From positions 315,126 through 379,125 of the forward strand of contig VWYX01000277.1 of the NCBI GenBank assembly GCA_013396525.1: a DNA stretch of 64,000 bases. Reading direction: 5' to 3'. How positions within the stretch are numbered: the stretch's first letter is position 1; every line of letters starts with the position of its first letter. Position numbers and translations under genes: made by a program. Source of the stretch: Chaetorhynchus papuensis. Taxonomy: Eukaryota; Chordata; Aves; Passeriformes; Rhipiduridae. Positions 1 to 12,526 of the stretch are shown piece by piece. The notes under the pieces are model-generated. The model worked only from the letters and a program-made list of their open reading frames with translations, was not told where the DNA came from and did no database searches.

Positions 1-446
1 CAGCAAAGACGGTGAAGGTCCTTGAGGGAAAACCATGTGAGGAGAAGCTGAGGTCACTTACCTGTTCAGCCTGGAGAAGAGAAAACTGAGGGGAGACCTC
101 ACTGCAGTCTGCAATTTCCGTGAGAGAGGAAGAGGAGGGGCAGACACTGAGCTCTTCTCTGTGGTGACCAGTGACAGGACCTGAGGGAAAGGCCGGAATT
201 TGTGTCAGGGGAGGATGATATTGGATACTGGAAAAGGGTTATTAACCCAGAGGGTGGCTGGGCACTGGAACAGCTCCCCAGGGAAGTGTTCACAGCACCA
301 ACCCTGGCAGAGCTCAAGAAGTGTTTGGACAATGCTCTCAGGCATGTGATTTGACTCTTTGGGTATGCTCTGTGCAGGGCCAGGAGTTGGACTTGGTGAT
401 CCTTGTGGGTCCCTTCCAACTCAGAATATTCTTTGACTCTGTGATC
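1..446 (+). mobile_element. CR1 LINE, 3' end, cut by the window edge
   Basis: This is the terminal part of a chicken-repeat-1 non-LTR retrotransposon. Near position 70 it has the CR1 hallmark CTGTTCAGCCTGGAGAAGAG, which encodes the last part of ORF2. Near 380-420 come the conserved 3' phrases about a GGGCCAGGAGTTGGACT block and GGGTCCCTTCCAACTCAG. It ends in a degenerate octamer tail (ATTCTTTGACTCTGTGATCT). The copy is 5'-truncated, as nearly all CR1 copies are, and the left end is also cut by the window. Several small indels and stops show that it is dead. An open frame on the opposite strand is antisense noise inside the repeat. Confidence 0.93.
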
Positions 447-1009
447 TGAGACCTTGCAGACAGATCATTAAAACTCTTTTTTTTTTTTTGTTTTCCATAA
501 CAATCCAAATATTTTTGAAGCAAATACTGAAAATATGTCACAGGAGTTAAAACTCCCCAAATAAACAACACAGTTCAAAAAAAAAAAACAAGAAAAGTCA
601 CTACAGTTGTGCTAAATTTAAATAAAAGGATCTATATAAAAATGAGGAATTTTTTAAAAAAGAAGCTAAAAAAGGTAGGCAAGACAAGTTAAACTTATCA
701 GGTAACACAGAGACTTTTGACAGACACTGCATGGGAAGTGCAGTGCCCGTGCACATAACCTATTGTGATGCACTTGAGAAAAAGTAGGAATGACTAAGCA
801 TCGAAATTAAGAGATATTTTTTGCGTTCATCAGGTACTAATAAAAAACCCTGAAAGTTGCATCCAAATGAAGAAAATAGAAAGTACCACGAGCTCTGGAA
901 GACTGAACAAGGGTAAGTAAGAGATCAAACTTTTACATGGAGGAAGGTCAGCAGTGAAGGATGCACACAGGGTGCTGTTCTCAGACTTGCAGTTTAACAG
1001 AAACATAAA
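447..1009. other. Unique AT-rich DNA, no feature seen
   Basis: Short A-rich and T-rich runs lie around 477-490 and 576-660. I see no gene, RNA or recognisable repeat here. Confidence 0.5.
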
Positions 1010-1690
1010 TGACCAGGAAATGGGGATGTGTTGTGACAGTTTGCTGATGACACAGGGTTCTTCAAGGTGGAAAGGATGAAATCCATTCCAGCAAATTGCA
1101 GAAGACCCTTACAAGTGGTTGTGTAAAAAAATGGCAGATGGAAGCAGAGACACGTAAAACAATGTACGTGTAAAACAATTGCAGCTTTGCATACAAAATG
1201 ATACTCTGAACTCACTCCAGCTCCTGGAAAATGAGACCTTGGGGCAGAGATGAATAGTTCCTTGAATACACACATTCAATGTCGGTAAAAATAAACAAAA
1301 AAAGGCTCATAGAGAAAGTAATAGACAACAAAACAGAAGCTACTTATATAAACCCATGATTTGCCCCACACTGAACATTGTCTAGCTGTTACGGTTCCTT
1401 CATGTCAAAAAATTATATATCAGAATCGGAAAAGGTTCAGAGAAGGTAAGCAAAGATGATCAAGGGGTTTGTGGTCTTTCAAGTAATGCTTGAGCTATCC
1501 GAGTAAAAACGAACTTTATGAAATGGACATGATTTGGGGAGCTTCACTAAGCTTTACAGTGTCATGAATGGCACAGAGATCATGTGTTAGGATCATGTCT
1601 TTGCTCTGTCCTCCCACACAAACACTAGGGCCCATGACAATCCAGTGAGATACAGGTCATTCACACAATTCACAAAACTCAAGAAAGGGA
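1010..1690 (+). mobile_element. Ancient CR1/L3-like LINE relic, ORF2 C-terminal region
   Basis: A heavily decayed LINE with phrases in the right order for the end of ORF2 in old amniote CR1/L3 families. There is a GACAGTTTGCTGATGACAC block near 1037 and GGCAGATGGAA near 1133. GAGATGAATAGTTCCTTGAA lies near 1246 and a TATATAAACCCATGATTTGCCC block near 1345. AGAAAAGGTTCAGAGAAGG-type wording follows near 1430, then GATGATCAAGGGGTTTG near 1457. Further on, wording typical of the 3' end (a CACTAGGGCCCATG block near 1624) continues to about 1690. Many indels and stops show it is far older than the sharp-tailed CR1 copies in the window. The assignment rests on remembered family wording, not an alignment. 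Confidence 0.72.
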
Positions 1691-2165
1691 ATTCTCAAAA
1701 ATGATTCCCAGGTGAAGATGGTCTTTCTCATCTTAGATTTTTGTAGGGTTTGGGGAAAAATCAGCAGTTATCTAGCAGCAGTTAATTCAGAAGTAATTTT
1801 TTCTGATGATTTTTGCAACCAAAACCTAGACCTTGAAGCCAAACAGTCAAAGGACAGATTTTGCAAGGTGGCAGGTCTTCTCTGGGTTTGCTTTGCTCCT
1901 CATTCCTGCAGTAGGAGACATCCTGAGCTGCAGGCAAAGTAGATGAAATGAAATGCAGTGCTTTCAAGTTTTGCACCAACTTGACTTTTGCTTTGCAGTG
2001 GCATTTAAAATGTGTCAGCATTGTGATCCTTCTATGTTGAGGGACAGAGAAATAAGACCTCTGCATTACCTCCAGAAGCAAATTGTTTTTATCAGCCAAA
2101 CACACTATTTAGGGCTGCTTTGGCACTCTTCTTAATTGGATTTATTTTATTTTATGTTCTTTTAT
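1691..2165. other. Unique DNA with short open frames only
   Basis: Overlapping short open frames on both strands show no recognisable domain. The stretch ends in TTTTA-type repeats that run into the pentanucleotide array. Confidence 0.5.
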
Positions 2166-2176
2166 CTTTTCTTTTC

Positions 2177-2207
<31 letters not shown>

Positions 2208-2242
2208 CTTTTCTTTTCTTTTCTTTTCTTTTCTTTTCTTTT
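2166..2242 (+). repeat. (TTTTC)n pentanucleotide microsatellite
   Basis: About 15 units of CTTTT with one interruption (a CTTTTTT near 2181). The array runs directly into six Ns, so its true length is unknown. On the minus strand it is (GAAAA)n. Confidence 0.97.
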
Positions 2243-2248
2243 NNNNNN
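2243..2248. other. Assembly gap of six Ns
   Basis: The Ns sit at the 3' edge of the (TTTTC)n array. Such gaps usually mark collapsed or unresolved repeat length, so six bases is probably not the real distance. Confidence 0.99.
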
Positions 2249-3919
2249 GAGATACTAGCACTCTAGTCTGACAGACATTTCATGATTAAAATAATGGCTT
2301 GGGCTGCTTGAAACCTCAAATCAGTTTCCACTTCTGTATGCAGGAATCTATATCCCCAGCATCCCAGAAGGTGGGTCTGGAGGAACAGGCTAGTATTTGA
2401 GTAAAGAGGAGGGTGAAAAATTTTATCCTCTGGTTGATGCAGTCCTTTGCACAAATTATCATCAAGGAGGCATGAGAACCCAGGCACTTCTCTCACTAGC
2501 TGAGAGACTTGATGTCTGAGCTGGCGAATTATCTTAATTGTTGTCTCTGGTAATTTAACATCTTTCACATAAACTGTAAATGATCCAAAAGAAGAGATTA
2601 AGGGAAACCATTATGGAAAGATTTAGAGTGATGAGAAATGTGGGCAGCTGGGGAGGTGTGTGAACAAACACCTCAGCCAGATGTGGTAACTGTGGTTAAG
2701 CCTTTCACACTCTGAATAATGTTCAGCACTGGGTTTTTACATAGAAAGAGGTATCTCCAGTTCCCTCTTCCTTCCTTACATCCAAGTACTAAAATACAAA
2801 GATGCTTTAAAAATATTTATTGAATTTCTTTTCTTTAAAATTTAGTTTTGATCCTTTTTTCTTGTTAAATTTTTTATTTGACTGCTAAACCGGAAACAAA
2901 GGATTCAGACAGCCCAGTGCTTAACTGGCATTTAAACACCAAGAAATTTAACTGCCTCAGCACTTATAAACTATCCTGAGTGACAATTTTGCATGTCTAT
3001 ATACCTAAATGTCTCTAAAAATTGGACCTTATTGCTTGTGCGATATATTTCATAGATATCAAAGCACTGTAGCTAATTGCTCTTATTATTTGCAATAGTA
3101 AGGCATGTGCATCTTTAGCAAAGTGTCCCCTTTTCATTAAGGTTAATTAATTGATAAATTAAATAGCAAAGGCATAAAATAAAAAATGGAAAGTAGTTTA
3201 TAAAGCCTGGTATAAGAGATCTCCTTCTGTCTTTGCTGTTCATGATTCCACCTTCTTTTTTTAAGACCACAGCTTCAGGTTTTAACATACAATGAAAATA
3301 CATCCCACACAGGAGTTAAATATCAAGTAAAAAACTCTGTGCAAGACAGTAAAACGGCTACAAAGAAGAATAAAATGTAATGACTGCAAAAAAAAGGGCA
3401 AACTCTTTTTCAGGTCACTGACAACTGTAATTATACAAAGTATTAATTTTTTTCTTATCACTAGGGTGTCTTTCCTAGCACAAAAGGGAAATTGCTTAAC
3501 AGCCAACATGCCAGGCTCTACAACAGTGACTCAGGATTGAGTTTATGGGTGACTAATGTAATTTGACATACCATAAGCTGCCTATGAATGCAGATTTTGA
3601 GTGCCAGTGCATGATCTGAGCTGGTGGCTGAATTCTTCTTGAGTAACTGGGAATAACTAAAACAGAAAGAAAAGATGGTTGTCCAGGGAAATCATGGGAA
3701 GTATAGTAACTAAGAGGACAAGTAGACAGAAAGTGCTACAGGGCTTTGGCTCTGCACTGCACAGGTTAGCAACTGATGAACACCACTCAGTGAGTAGGTT
3801 TGTGTTACACTAAATCCGTTGCAGTTCAAAGTCAGGCTTCTTCTAACCTTTCCAATGCCAAAGTCAGGCCCTTCCAATGCCTCACCCCCATGTGCATGTG
3901 TTCGCCCCTTTTCAGTATA
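2249..3919. other. Unique DNA, mostly featureless
   Basis: No gene seen. A small hairpin lies at 2653-2674 (GAGGTGT and ACACCTC, 8-base loop). A short imperfect direct repeat at 3826-3883 repeats an AAAGTCAGG...CCAATGCC phrase. Both are minor. Confidence 0.45.
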
Positions 3920-4246
3920 TAGCAAATATGGGACGGATTGGGTTGGAAGGTCATCTAGTCCCACTCACCTTCAGTGAATAGGGATATCTTCAACCAGAAC
4001 AGATTGTTCAGAGCCCCATCCAACCTGACCTTGAGTACTTCCAAGGATGGGACATCCACTACTTCTTTGGGCAACCTGTGCCAGTGTTCCACCGCTCTCA
4101 TTATAAAAAATTTCCTTCCTTATATCTAGTCTAAATCTACTCTCTTTTGGTTTAAAACCATTGTCCCTTGTCCTATAATAACAGGCTCTGCTAAAAAGTT
4201 TGTTCCCATCTTTCTTATAAGCTCTCTTTATGTTTTGAAAGGCCAA
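3920..4246 (-). mobile_element. CR1 LINE, 3' end (minus strand)
   Basis: Read on the plus strand this is the reverse complement of a CR1 3' region. It has GGTTGGAAGGTCATCTAGTC near 3938, CAGAGCCCCATCCAACCTGA near 4010, a TTTGGGCAACCTGTGCCAGTG-type block near 4068, AATTTCCTTCCTTATATCTA near 4109, and TTGTCCCTTGTCCTA near 4162. It lacks the octamer tail at its 3' edge (low coordinate side) and is 5'-truncated near 4246. The 91-codon frame inside it is a product of the repeat. Confidence 0.93.
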
Positions 4247-7200
4247 TCATGCAATGAATTACTTCAACTCCCTGATGTGATGAAAAACCCCAACCAAAAA
4301 TAGGTTTTGTGTTTGAGCATCAAGCTCGACTGGCTCACCTGGTAACTGTAGAGCTATTAAATCCTACACACCTGAAGCCCGAGACAGAACAGAGCAAGGT
4401 TGTGTTTTGTGATGAAGCTGAAAGTTACACTGAATTATGAGGGACATAAACAGCACCACCAGGTTTCATTTTGCACTTGTTTGGGTTGTGAGCTCTCCCT
4501 GTTCTGCTCTGAGGACACACTGAGGCAATGTTAACTATATCTGCCAAACGTACCAGCTACAACACCCCTGGTCCTCTATTTAACTTTTTGTACAAGTGCG
4601 GTTTTGTGTCTCCCGAGTTTTCACAAGGTATTACACAACATTAGACCTCAGAGTTGCTGTGCATAGACCCCTAATGATTAGGTGTTACTCAGCTACAAAA
4701 GCAGACTCCATATTTTTTATTAATTAGAAAAAAACCCTGGATACAGTACTAGAAATAATAATTCTAAATATAAATGCAGAGCTCAGTTACATAAATAAGA
4801 TGCCTAGGATCTTGTAATTTGTTTGTTGTTTCTGTTAGACAGAACCCTGACCATTGTGTTTGTGGGTTAAAAAATGGCAATGGCATATCTTGAATGGAAA
4901 TAATTATAGAAAAGCAGGAGGAAGATACAGGACATTGCTGCAACCCAAATCTACCACTCCACGGTGAGGAAAAAGAATGGTGATTCAAACACTACAGTGG
5001 GAAATGGAAGGTAACTTTTGCTGGACAAGCTTGGGATGTTTTGGAGAGTTGTACAGGTCCTCAAGTCAGTGCAGTTTACTGACAACTTTGAGACATGACC
5101 TTGAAGCTCCAGCAAGACTTTGGTACAACAAGTGGGCTAACAAGAATTAAAGGACTGAGGAGAAAGAAGGAAATGGAGAGGTGAATAGTCTGGCTTTCAT
5201 ATGTATCAGAAGCAGCTTTACTTATTTTAATGCTAGCAGATAATACAGAATGAATGTATTCCTGGCAGGTAATAACTGGATGAATCTCTGATGAGATGAT
5301 ATACACATCTGAGGATTTGTATTATTGAATGCTGGTGTGAGAGAATTTCTGTTCTATTTATTTTGGGTGGTGGAGGATGAGAGGATTAATTGCTGGTTTA
5401 TAATATCATCTATCTTTTCAATATCCTTATAAGTGGATTGTACCTTACGGAACTGGGAACAATGTTGTTGTTTTTTATAAACCATAATGATGCCACTGGA
5501 GTAAGAAAAGAATGTGTTTGCTCACATTAATCTGACAGACATTAATCAGCCAACGTGCTAGAATTAATAAGTTGTGGTCTGCTAAGTGCAGCCTTCTTCT
5601 TGTGTTTTGTAGTTGATGCTATTAAAATAATAAAAACCTTGATAATATGTAATTTTAAATTTAATTTCAAAGGCCTGAGAAACAACAAAAATCTTGATAT
5701 GACAAAAGGCAGAGAAACAACAGAAAGTGTAAACTTCTCACATGATCTCTTTTGGGAAGATGGGAGTAGAGTAGACAGCAAGAATTGGTACTAATTTCAG
5801 AAATATTCTTTCCCAGATTACCTTATTGCTAACAATCCCCATTTTTTCTGATGAAAGATGTCCATGATACCCTGTGCAAAACAATATGGACACATTTCCT
5901 TGTTACACTTCATCTGTCATACATCTATTCCTATATTAAGTGCTTTGCCACTTAAATGAGATAATTTTAATTAGTGAGCACTGTAGCTACCACGGTTATC
6001 CCTTTTGCTGTGATAATTCTGTATCTCCAATGTTTTTCAGGTTTCATTTTTTCTCCTCCAACTTCTCAGTAAATAGTCAATATTCAAAGCTACATTTGGA
6101 AGATTTATTAAAAAGGTTTGTTTGGTTATCTTTCCTTTGACATGTTGGCTGTGCCTCATTTGTACAAAAATGTTCTGTGCTGAACATTGCAATGACAGTT
6201 ACAAGAAAGTCTTCACTAATAAATGTGTACAGTCCTACAAATTTTCTAAACTGAAATACAGCAAATTGTATTCTGGTAGCTATCAGTTCACATAAAGCAA
6301 ATGAATTGCTTAGAGAACAAAAAGTGTTGGGAAAAAAGTCAGCAAAATTACCCTGGATTTACATGTATATGTTATATAATTTTGTTGAGAATGTGGATAT
6401 TTATTAATCCTATCATTCATTAACAACTTCCAATCAAAACTTATCTTCAATTCTGTTTTGTCAATAGTAGAAAATATTTTGGTATATTATACTTGCGACT
6501 TGGCAACTGAAGCTGAATTAGACTGGAGAGAAATGCTCTAAATAGAAATTATTGGCTCATTAACACTAGCAGATCAATTTTGCTAAAATGCTATTTTAAA
6601 TAGATTACTTGTCACAAATGAATAAAAAGGTTTCATTCTGATTATTTAAAAATGTTATTTTCTTGTGGTATGTGTTTCTTTATGTTCAGCATAAGGTACC
6701 ATTGGATACTAAAACCGATGAAAAATGGTCAGATCACCAATTCATCCACGAGAATATGAATTTCAAAATGAATTACCATTTAGAGTAGCAAAATAGATAT
6801 GATGTGTCATAGCCAATTATGAGAAACTTGCAATGACATAGTAGTAAAAACATTGAATTTTTTCTGTCTTTCATACATTAAAAGAAGGTAAAATTTGCAG
6901 TAAGAACTAAGTAATTTTGTTTCTTGATATTTTCCCTTTAAGATTTTCTTAATTTGTTATCACTCAAAATATGTATTCTTGAGGAATACTCATTTATTTC
7001 TTGCATATTCTTGTAGTGCTTGTGTATATTTCCAAAATCCATTGAAAAATACAGCCGCTTTTGGGATGTGCTAAGGCCATGACCTCAGCAGTGTCATGCA
7101 GAAACAATTTCTGCAGTCTAAGACCGTGTTGAATAGATATTTCTTCAAGATATTATAATCAGATATCCTCTTATTCTTGTATTGATCTCAGAGAACAGAA

Positions 7201-10009
7201 ACTTCTTTAAGTAATGAGTTTCTTATGTTTTTCTTTTCCCTCCTTATTTTATCTCAAGAAAGCTGAAATATAATCAAAATCCATAAATATGTTTTGTAAA
7301 CTTATATATGTGTATATATATGCTCTGGTACAGTTTTAATTTCCTGATCACATATTGTCTTCTTCTACAGATCCTTTTTTTTTCATGATAAAGTAGGAAA
7401 GATTCAGGATTCCTGGGCGTAACTCCAAGTTTTTCTGGTAACATGCACCAAGAGGATTGTAGACCTTCTGTTCATTTCATTATGTCTTCTTCTAAAATTC
7501 CACCCAGTTGGCATTTACCTTCTGAATGTTCTTTTACCCTGTTCCTACCGCTTTAGATTCTATCCTTTTCTTGTGAGGTTGCCTTCAATTCCCTGTTTAA
7601 TACCTATCCTCTCGTGTGAACGCTCTTCACTTTTTGCTTAATATGGTGGACAAAAAATTCACCTAACTCCAAAGATTCTAGGGGGTTTAGGGCTAATCCA
7701 TATTCATGAGCTGTCAAAAAGTTAATCAAGCCCCACCAAACTGCAATAGATACTCTTTACAGATCTGTATCAGTCAGGAGTGGTTTCATAAGCCAGTTAC
7801 AGTGCGCTGAAACCAGACGTGAATGACAAAGTTACACCTCTAAAGAGATCAGAAGAGACTTTTTCAGCATTTTGAACCAAAGCATGAGAATAACATATGT
7901 TATCTTACCTCTAATTCATTTTAATTTCTAATTCACTTCTCTGAGGTTGGAATCCTTACCCAAACTTATCTGCACCCCAGTTTGAACCATGGGCAATTTC
8001 TCATTTTCAATGAACAGAAAAAGAAACCCAAAGAACATATTTCACTCTTGCATTACAGATGGACGGTAATATAAAAACACCCAAAACCTAGAAGGATACA
8101 TATATATAAGTTACCCCAAGTGTTTCTTTGAATAGCGGCAGAATGTTGAAATAGATGAGAAGAGTTGTTATTTTCTTCACAACAGTGGGTGTTCTCTTTT
8201 CTTGTGAAGATCTTTCTTCTGCAAAAGAACAGAATACATGTGGATAAGACAGAGTGACTGTAGTCAGAAGTTCACAGTGGTGGTTGACACAGAATTAGAT
8301 AAAATTGGAAAAGGAGAGATATGAGGATTTTCTGGCTCTAGTATTCTGAATCTAGCCCAACAAAATGCTGCACCTTTTTTCTGTTACTGTAAAACCAACA
8401 ATACACTTGCAGGGGTACTCGTATTCGTTTTATGTTTACTGCAGTTAAGTTTCCTGATTGCTGTCTTGTACATTCTGCATTTGTGAAATAATGAAATTTG
8501 TAAGTATGAGATCTGAAATAAAATTTGTTGATCAAAACAGTCATTCTTCTGCAACAGGAGTACAAACTGCATAACCCTGATATTCCATAGTACTGAAACA
8601 TATTTATTCCATTTTTTAGCAATCCAGAGGGGAGTGGGTTAGATGCTCAGAACTGTGATGCACTGTGTTTTATCTTGCCATAGTAAAGTAATCTCAGTCC
8701 TGTAAGAAAACGAAGGAACTTCACAGCCAGGTAGGTATCCTTGTGGGTGCCATGAGGCCAGTGCCTTCTTCCTTCCCAGCTGGCAGTGATGAAGAGACAG
8801 ATAACCCAAAGATCATATGGACAGAGCAGGGTGGCATGATGAGGACCTATCCTAGTAGATGTGTCAGCCCTCACTCAAAAGTCATTACTAAGGTACACGA
8901 AGACATGAAGATCTCAGCAGCACTGTGTTGAAAATCTTGAGTTTTCCCCTTTCTATTCCTGCTTTCAGTTCCTGGGACCAGGAACCTCATCTTTTACCCT
9001 TGGAAGCACAATGCTCTGCCAATCCTCCTGGGAAAAATCAGAGAAGGGATTGATTTCATTTAAGGTAAGCTTTAGTCAAACTCTTATGCACATGAATTTT
9101 ATATAATTGCTGTAATTTATGAATGCTCTAGAATATAAAGAAAGACTTTCTTGTGAGTATCTGTTCAGCATCAGGACCTGTATTAGGAATTACTTCATTG
9201 AAATAGCTGTTTTGCTGTCCTCAATATAAACAAAATTGCAAGGCGCTAATGAACAGTAAGTGTTCTCGGGGCACTGGGTGATAGGACTGATTAACCCATA
9301 TCCACAGTAGCAGTGAGCTCAGCGTCCTCTGGAATAGGACTTTTTTGTAGTCCTACACATCTATTAAATCCTACTAATAGGCTTCATATGCAGTAGTAGC
9401 TGTCTGATGCTTAGGCAGATTTCCAGAAGTCTTGTCAACAACATCCCTTACCAAAGGTCTTCAGAGACACTAGGCAGAGAGACAAGGTTTTTAAACGAGT
9501 AAAGAAAGTTTTAAAGGGACAAAAAAGATAGATTGAGTGTTTGCATGACCAAAAGAAGCTGTGCAAGGACCACGCTGTTCAAAAAAGTAATGAGGGATTT
9601 GGGAAATGTAAAGAGTGTGGTGACAAAGGTTGCTGGCACTCCTAAGTTATTCAGGACCAAGTGTTAAGTGTTGCAAGAGTAGTGGAGTGGTAGTGTGGTG
9701 TGTTGACCCTGGCTGGACTCCAGGTGCCCACCAAAGCCGCTCTATCCCTCCTCTTCTCAACTGGACAGGGAAGAGAAAATATGATATAAGGCTCATGGGT
9801 CAAGATAAGGACAGGGAGGGATAGAAATCCATGATGTGTTTGTGTATATTAGCACCACAAGGTTATTCTCCCTTTCCTCCACCTCATTTTCAAAAAAGGC
9901 TAAGTGATTTTTTTTCTTCCAAGGATTTAATAAAGCTGAAAAATAGTTTTAAGAAAGGGTTTCCTTCTCAGATACCAAAGCGAAGCAACTTCTATATGAG
10001 GGGTGGCCA
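4247..10009. other. 5.8 kb of unique AT-rich DNA
   Basis: The longest stretch in the first third of the window without a recognisable repeat. All open frames are under 95 codons and have no visible motif. TA-rich simple sequence occurs near 7290-7322 and 8098-8108. I see nothing I can name as a gene, RNA or mobile element. Confidence 0.5.
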
Positions 10010-10320
10010 AGTACGCTTGGGCTCTTCAGCCTGGGAAAGGGATCTTTGAGAGAGGGTATGACAGAGATCTACAAAATCAAAATGAGCTATCGGGGAAATG
10101 ACTGCTCATTGTCACACTTTAAGAGCTTGGATCATCAAATAAGGTAACAAGTGGCAGGTTCACAATTAATAAAAGCAGCTCTTTGCACAGTTTGGAATCA
10201 AGCTATGGAAATCCTTGCTAAAGCATGTTAGTTAAGCTTGCAAATTTGTAAAACTATCACATAAAATTTTGGAACAAAAATCCACAGAGATACAGGCAAA
10301 GAGAGGGATACATAGAGATA
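10010..10320 (+). mobile_element. Old CR1 3' relic
   Basis: Decayed but ordered CR1 wording. GGGCTCTTCAGCCTGGGAAAG is near 10019, a GGGTATGACAGAGATCTACA block with AAAATCAAAATGAG is near 10055, and a GGCAGGTTCACAAT phrase is near 10154. Then comes a CTCTTTGCACAGTTTGGAATC block, where intact copies read roughly 'cacacagtttgtggaactc'. It resembles older amniote CR1 subfamilies more than the sharp-tailed avian ones, and no octamer tail is left. Confidence 0.72.
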
Positions 10321-12097
10321 AAACACCTATAGTAAGGTCACTGAGAAGCGGCTAGAGCCTGTGAGTGCCCTCAAATTCTGGAGAGTTTTGTTGTTGAAGA
10401 GCACCGTATCTGTAAGCTACCTAAGCTGCTAGGCATTGGCACCCTCTGATAAACACTATTAACCATTAACTCCGAGCTCCACTTGGAGTCATGAGTCAGG
10501 CCAAGTGAAGTATTAGACAATGTGCAGGTTCCCCACGTTGTTTGGTTCTTTATTAAACCTTCCCATTAAGCTACAAAGGATGGGTTGGAATCCAGCAGTT
10601 GAAATTCTTTTTCATTAATCCACTTAGTTTGCCCATAAATAGTCGAGTAAAATGTCCTTACTTTCTCCTTGATTCTTTTTAGTGAGCCTCTGCATGGACC
10701 TGCCATACAAAATATGCACTCTTAACAGAAATCTTTAGACATATCTGTCTGATAAACTACTACAAAAATTACTGCTTAGCAAACAGACCATGTTCTGGGT
10801 GGGAATAAAATCCTAATAAATGTGTAGCATGAAGGAGCCAATAAAATTATTTGCAGATGCATTTGGGTTGGAAGCCGTAGCTGTACAACTGAATAAGCTC
10901 TTTTAGATTCCCAGTATAGTTCATGGAGGATCTTTAAGATGCTTTTTTATCCATCTCAAAACTGGCACCCAGTGACATTTCATTTGTTCATGTTTGGTTT
11001 CTCTGAATGCAGAGGGTGACGAGGTTGACTCACATCTGGTTGTCTACGCTGCACAGATCTCATATTTAGGTGTTATGGACCCCCCTGTAAGTTCCCTCTT
11101 CTTCAAATGCTGAAAAGAATATACCTATTAAGGAAAAACTGCATCATATTTTGTAACAGTTACTTCATTTTTATGCTGTCATCTAGGACAAGGATTTTTA
11201 AGTTTCTTTTGGGTTCAATAGACAACTGCTCCTAATTTTAATCTGGACCAAAGCATACAATTTGAGGTCTTCTACAGTCCAGCAGAGAACCAAGCTGGTG
11301 TGAAGAAGGTCACTGCATTACAACGTTGTTGGCATACAGATGACCCAGGAAAACAGGAAGGTTGTAAACATGATTGTATAAACTATTAAGGTCTTTAGAA
11401 ATTTCAACAATCTAGAAATCACTGCTTTATAGCATCAAAAGTATTTTTATTAAAGCACAAAACCTTTTTTTTTATTCAAAGCTTTTGTTTTCTTTTGTAC
11501 TCTGTATGTTATTACTCTCTTGTTTAGTTTTTAATATAATCCTCAGTGTGTGCTAATAATTTCTTGGACTGTAGCTTATTTTAAAAGCCACATTAATCCT
11601 GAAGCAACTGCACATTCTTCTTACCTCCTCAGAGGCAGCTTCAGCACACTATAATTTAACCTTCTTTTCTGGATAAAGGATGTTTAACGAGTTCCCTGAA
11701 CAGAAGTTCTTTGTTATGATAAGATTCTAGTAAGACCAAGTACATGCTCTGGCAAAAAATATTCACTCATTTTCCATGTAAAGTCAACATGTAGCCCCAA
11801 ACATTCCTTTTATAAATGGGGTCTTTTTCCCCTTTATGTAGAAGGCCTAGTACTGGTTTAGATGCAAAATAAACATGATGAATAAAAGGTGACATTTAAG
11901 CAGTATACACAGCCATGAAGCTTCAATTTTACTTTAAATTCCATGGTTGAGATGACACTGCCTTCGAGGAGTCACTGCTTATAAAAATAGGCAAGTCTCT
12001 GCAGAGCCCTCCTTCAAAAATTTCACTTGCAAACAATTTGTGTTCCTAGGTGTTTCATTTGATATTTGGTTGAATGTCATTCCTGTCACTGCGCAAT
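10321..12097. other. Unique DNA, no gene seen
   Basis: AT-rich unique sequence. The far end (12090 onward) runs into a long A tract. No repeat family or coding motif recognised. Confidence 0.45.
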
Positions 12098-12119
12098 AAA
12101 AAAAAAAAAAAAAAAAAAA
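12098..12119 (+). repeat. Poly(A) run of 22 directly after AATAAA
   Basis: An uninterrupted run of 22 A overlapping the motif AATAAA at 12095-12100. CR1 elements do not make A tails, so this is either simple sequence or the tail of an unrecognised retrocopy. I found no parent-like coding sequence upstream and no clear flanking duplication. Confidence 0.9.
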
Positions 12120-12407
12120 GAGCAGTAACAAAGAACTTCATGTTTTATTGCCCCTCTCTCTCAAACCAGGCATCCTGAGCTTCACACAGAAGGGCTGCTG
12201 TTCAGAGGAGCTGATCAGAGCTGTAAATGTGTAAGGACAGACAGATTTAGTGGATTGATGGATTTGATTTCTGTATCTGAAAAGAAAGAAGAATTTCTGG
12301 TGGTTTCCTCTAAGAAAAAGAAAAGTCTGTGAAATATATCCTCTTCCAGAAAGAGTTGGGCAAGTTTTTTTAGTGAAGATATTCGTAGGCCAGTGAAGGA
12401 CCTTGAT
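12120..12407. other. Unique spacer between the A run and the pentanucleotide array
   Basis: No feature recognised. Confidence 0.4.
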
Positions 12408-12526
12408 ATTCTATTCTATTCTATTCTATTCTATTCTATTCTATTCTATTCTATTCTATTCTATTCTATTCTATTCTATTCTATTCTATTCTATTCTATT
12501 CTATTCTATTCTATTCTATTCTATTC
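12408..12526 (+). repeat. (ATTCT)n pentanucleotide microsatellite, about 24 pure units
   Basis: 119 bases of uninterrupted ATTCT (equivalently TATTC). The purity suggests recent expansion or homogenisation. The array stays open in one frame and encodes a fake ILFYS peptide repeat, so a 65-codon frame there is an artefact. The unit is the same as the human ATXN10 intronic repeat, but nothing here suggests that gene. Confidence 0.98.

Noticed and set aside
3971..4246. A 91-codon minus-strand gene
   Set aside because: It lies wholly inside a CR1 remnant and reads the CR1 3' region.
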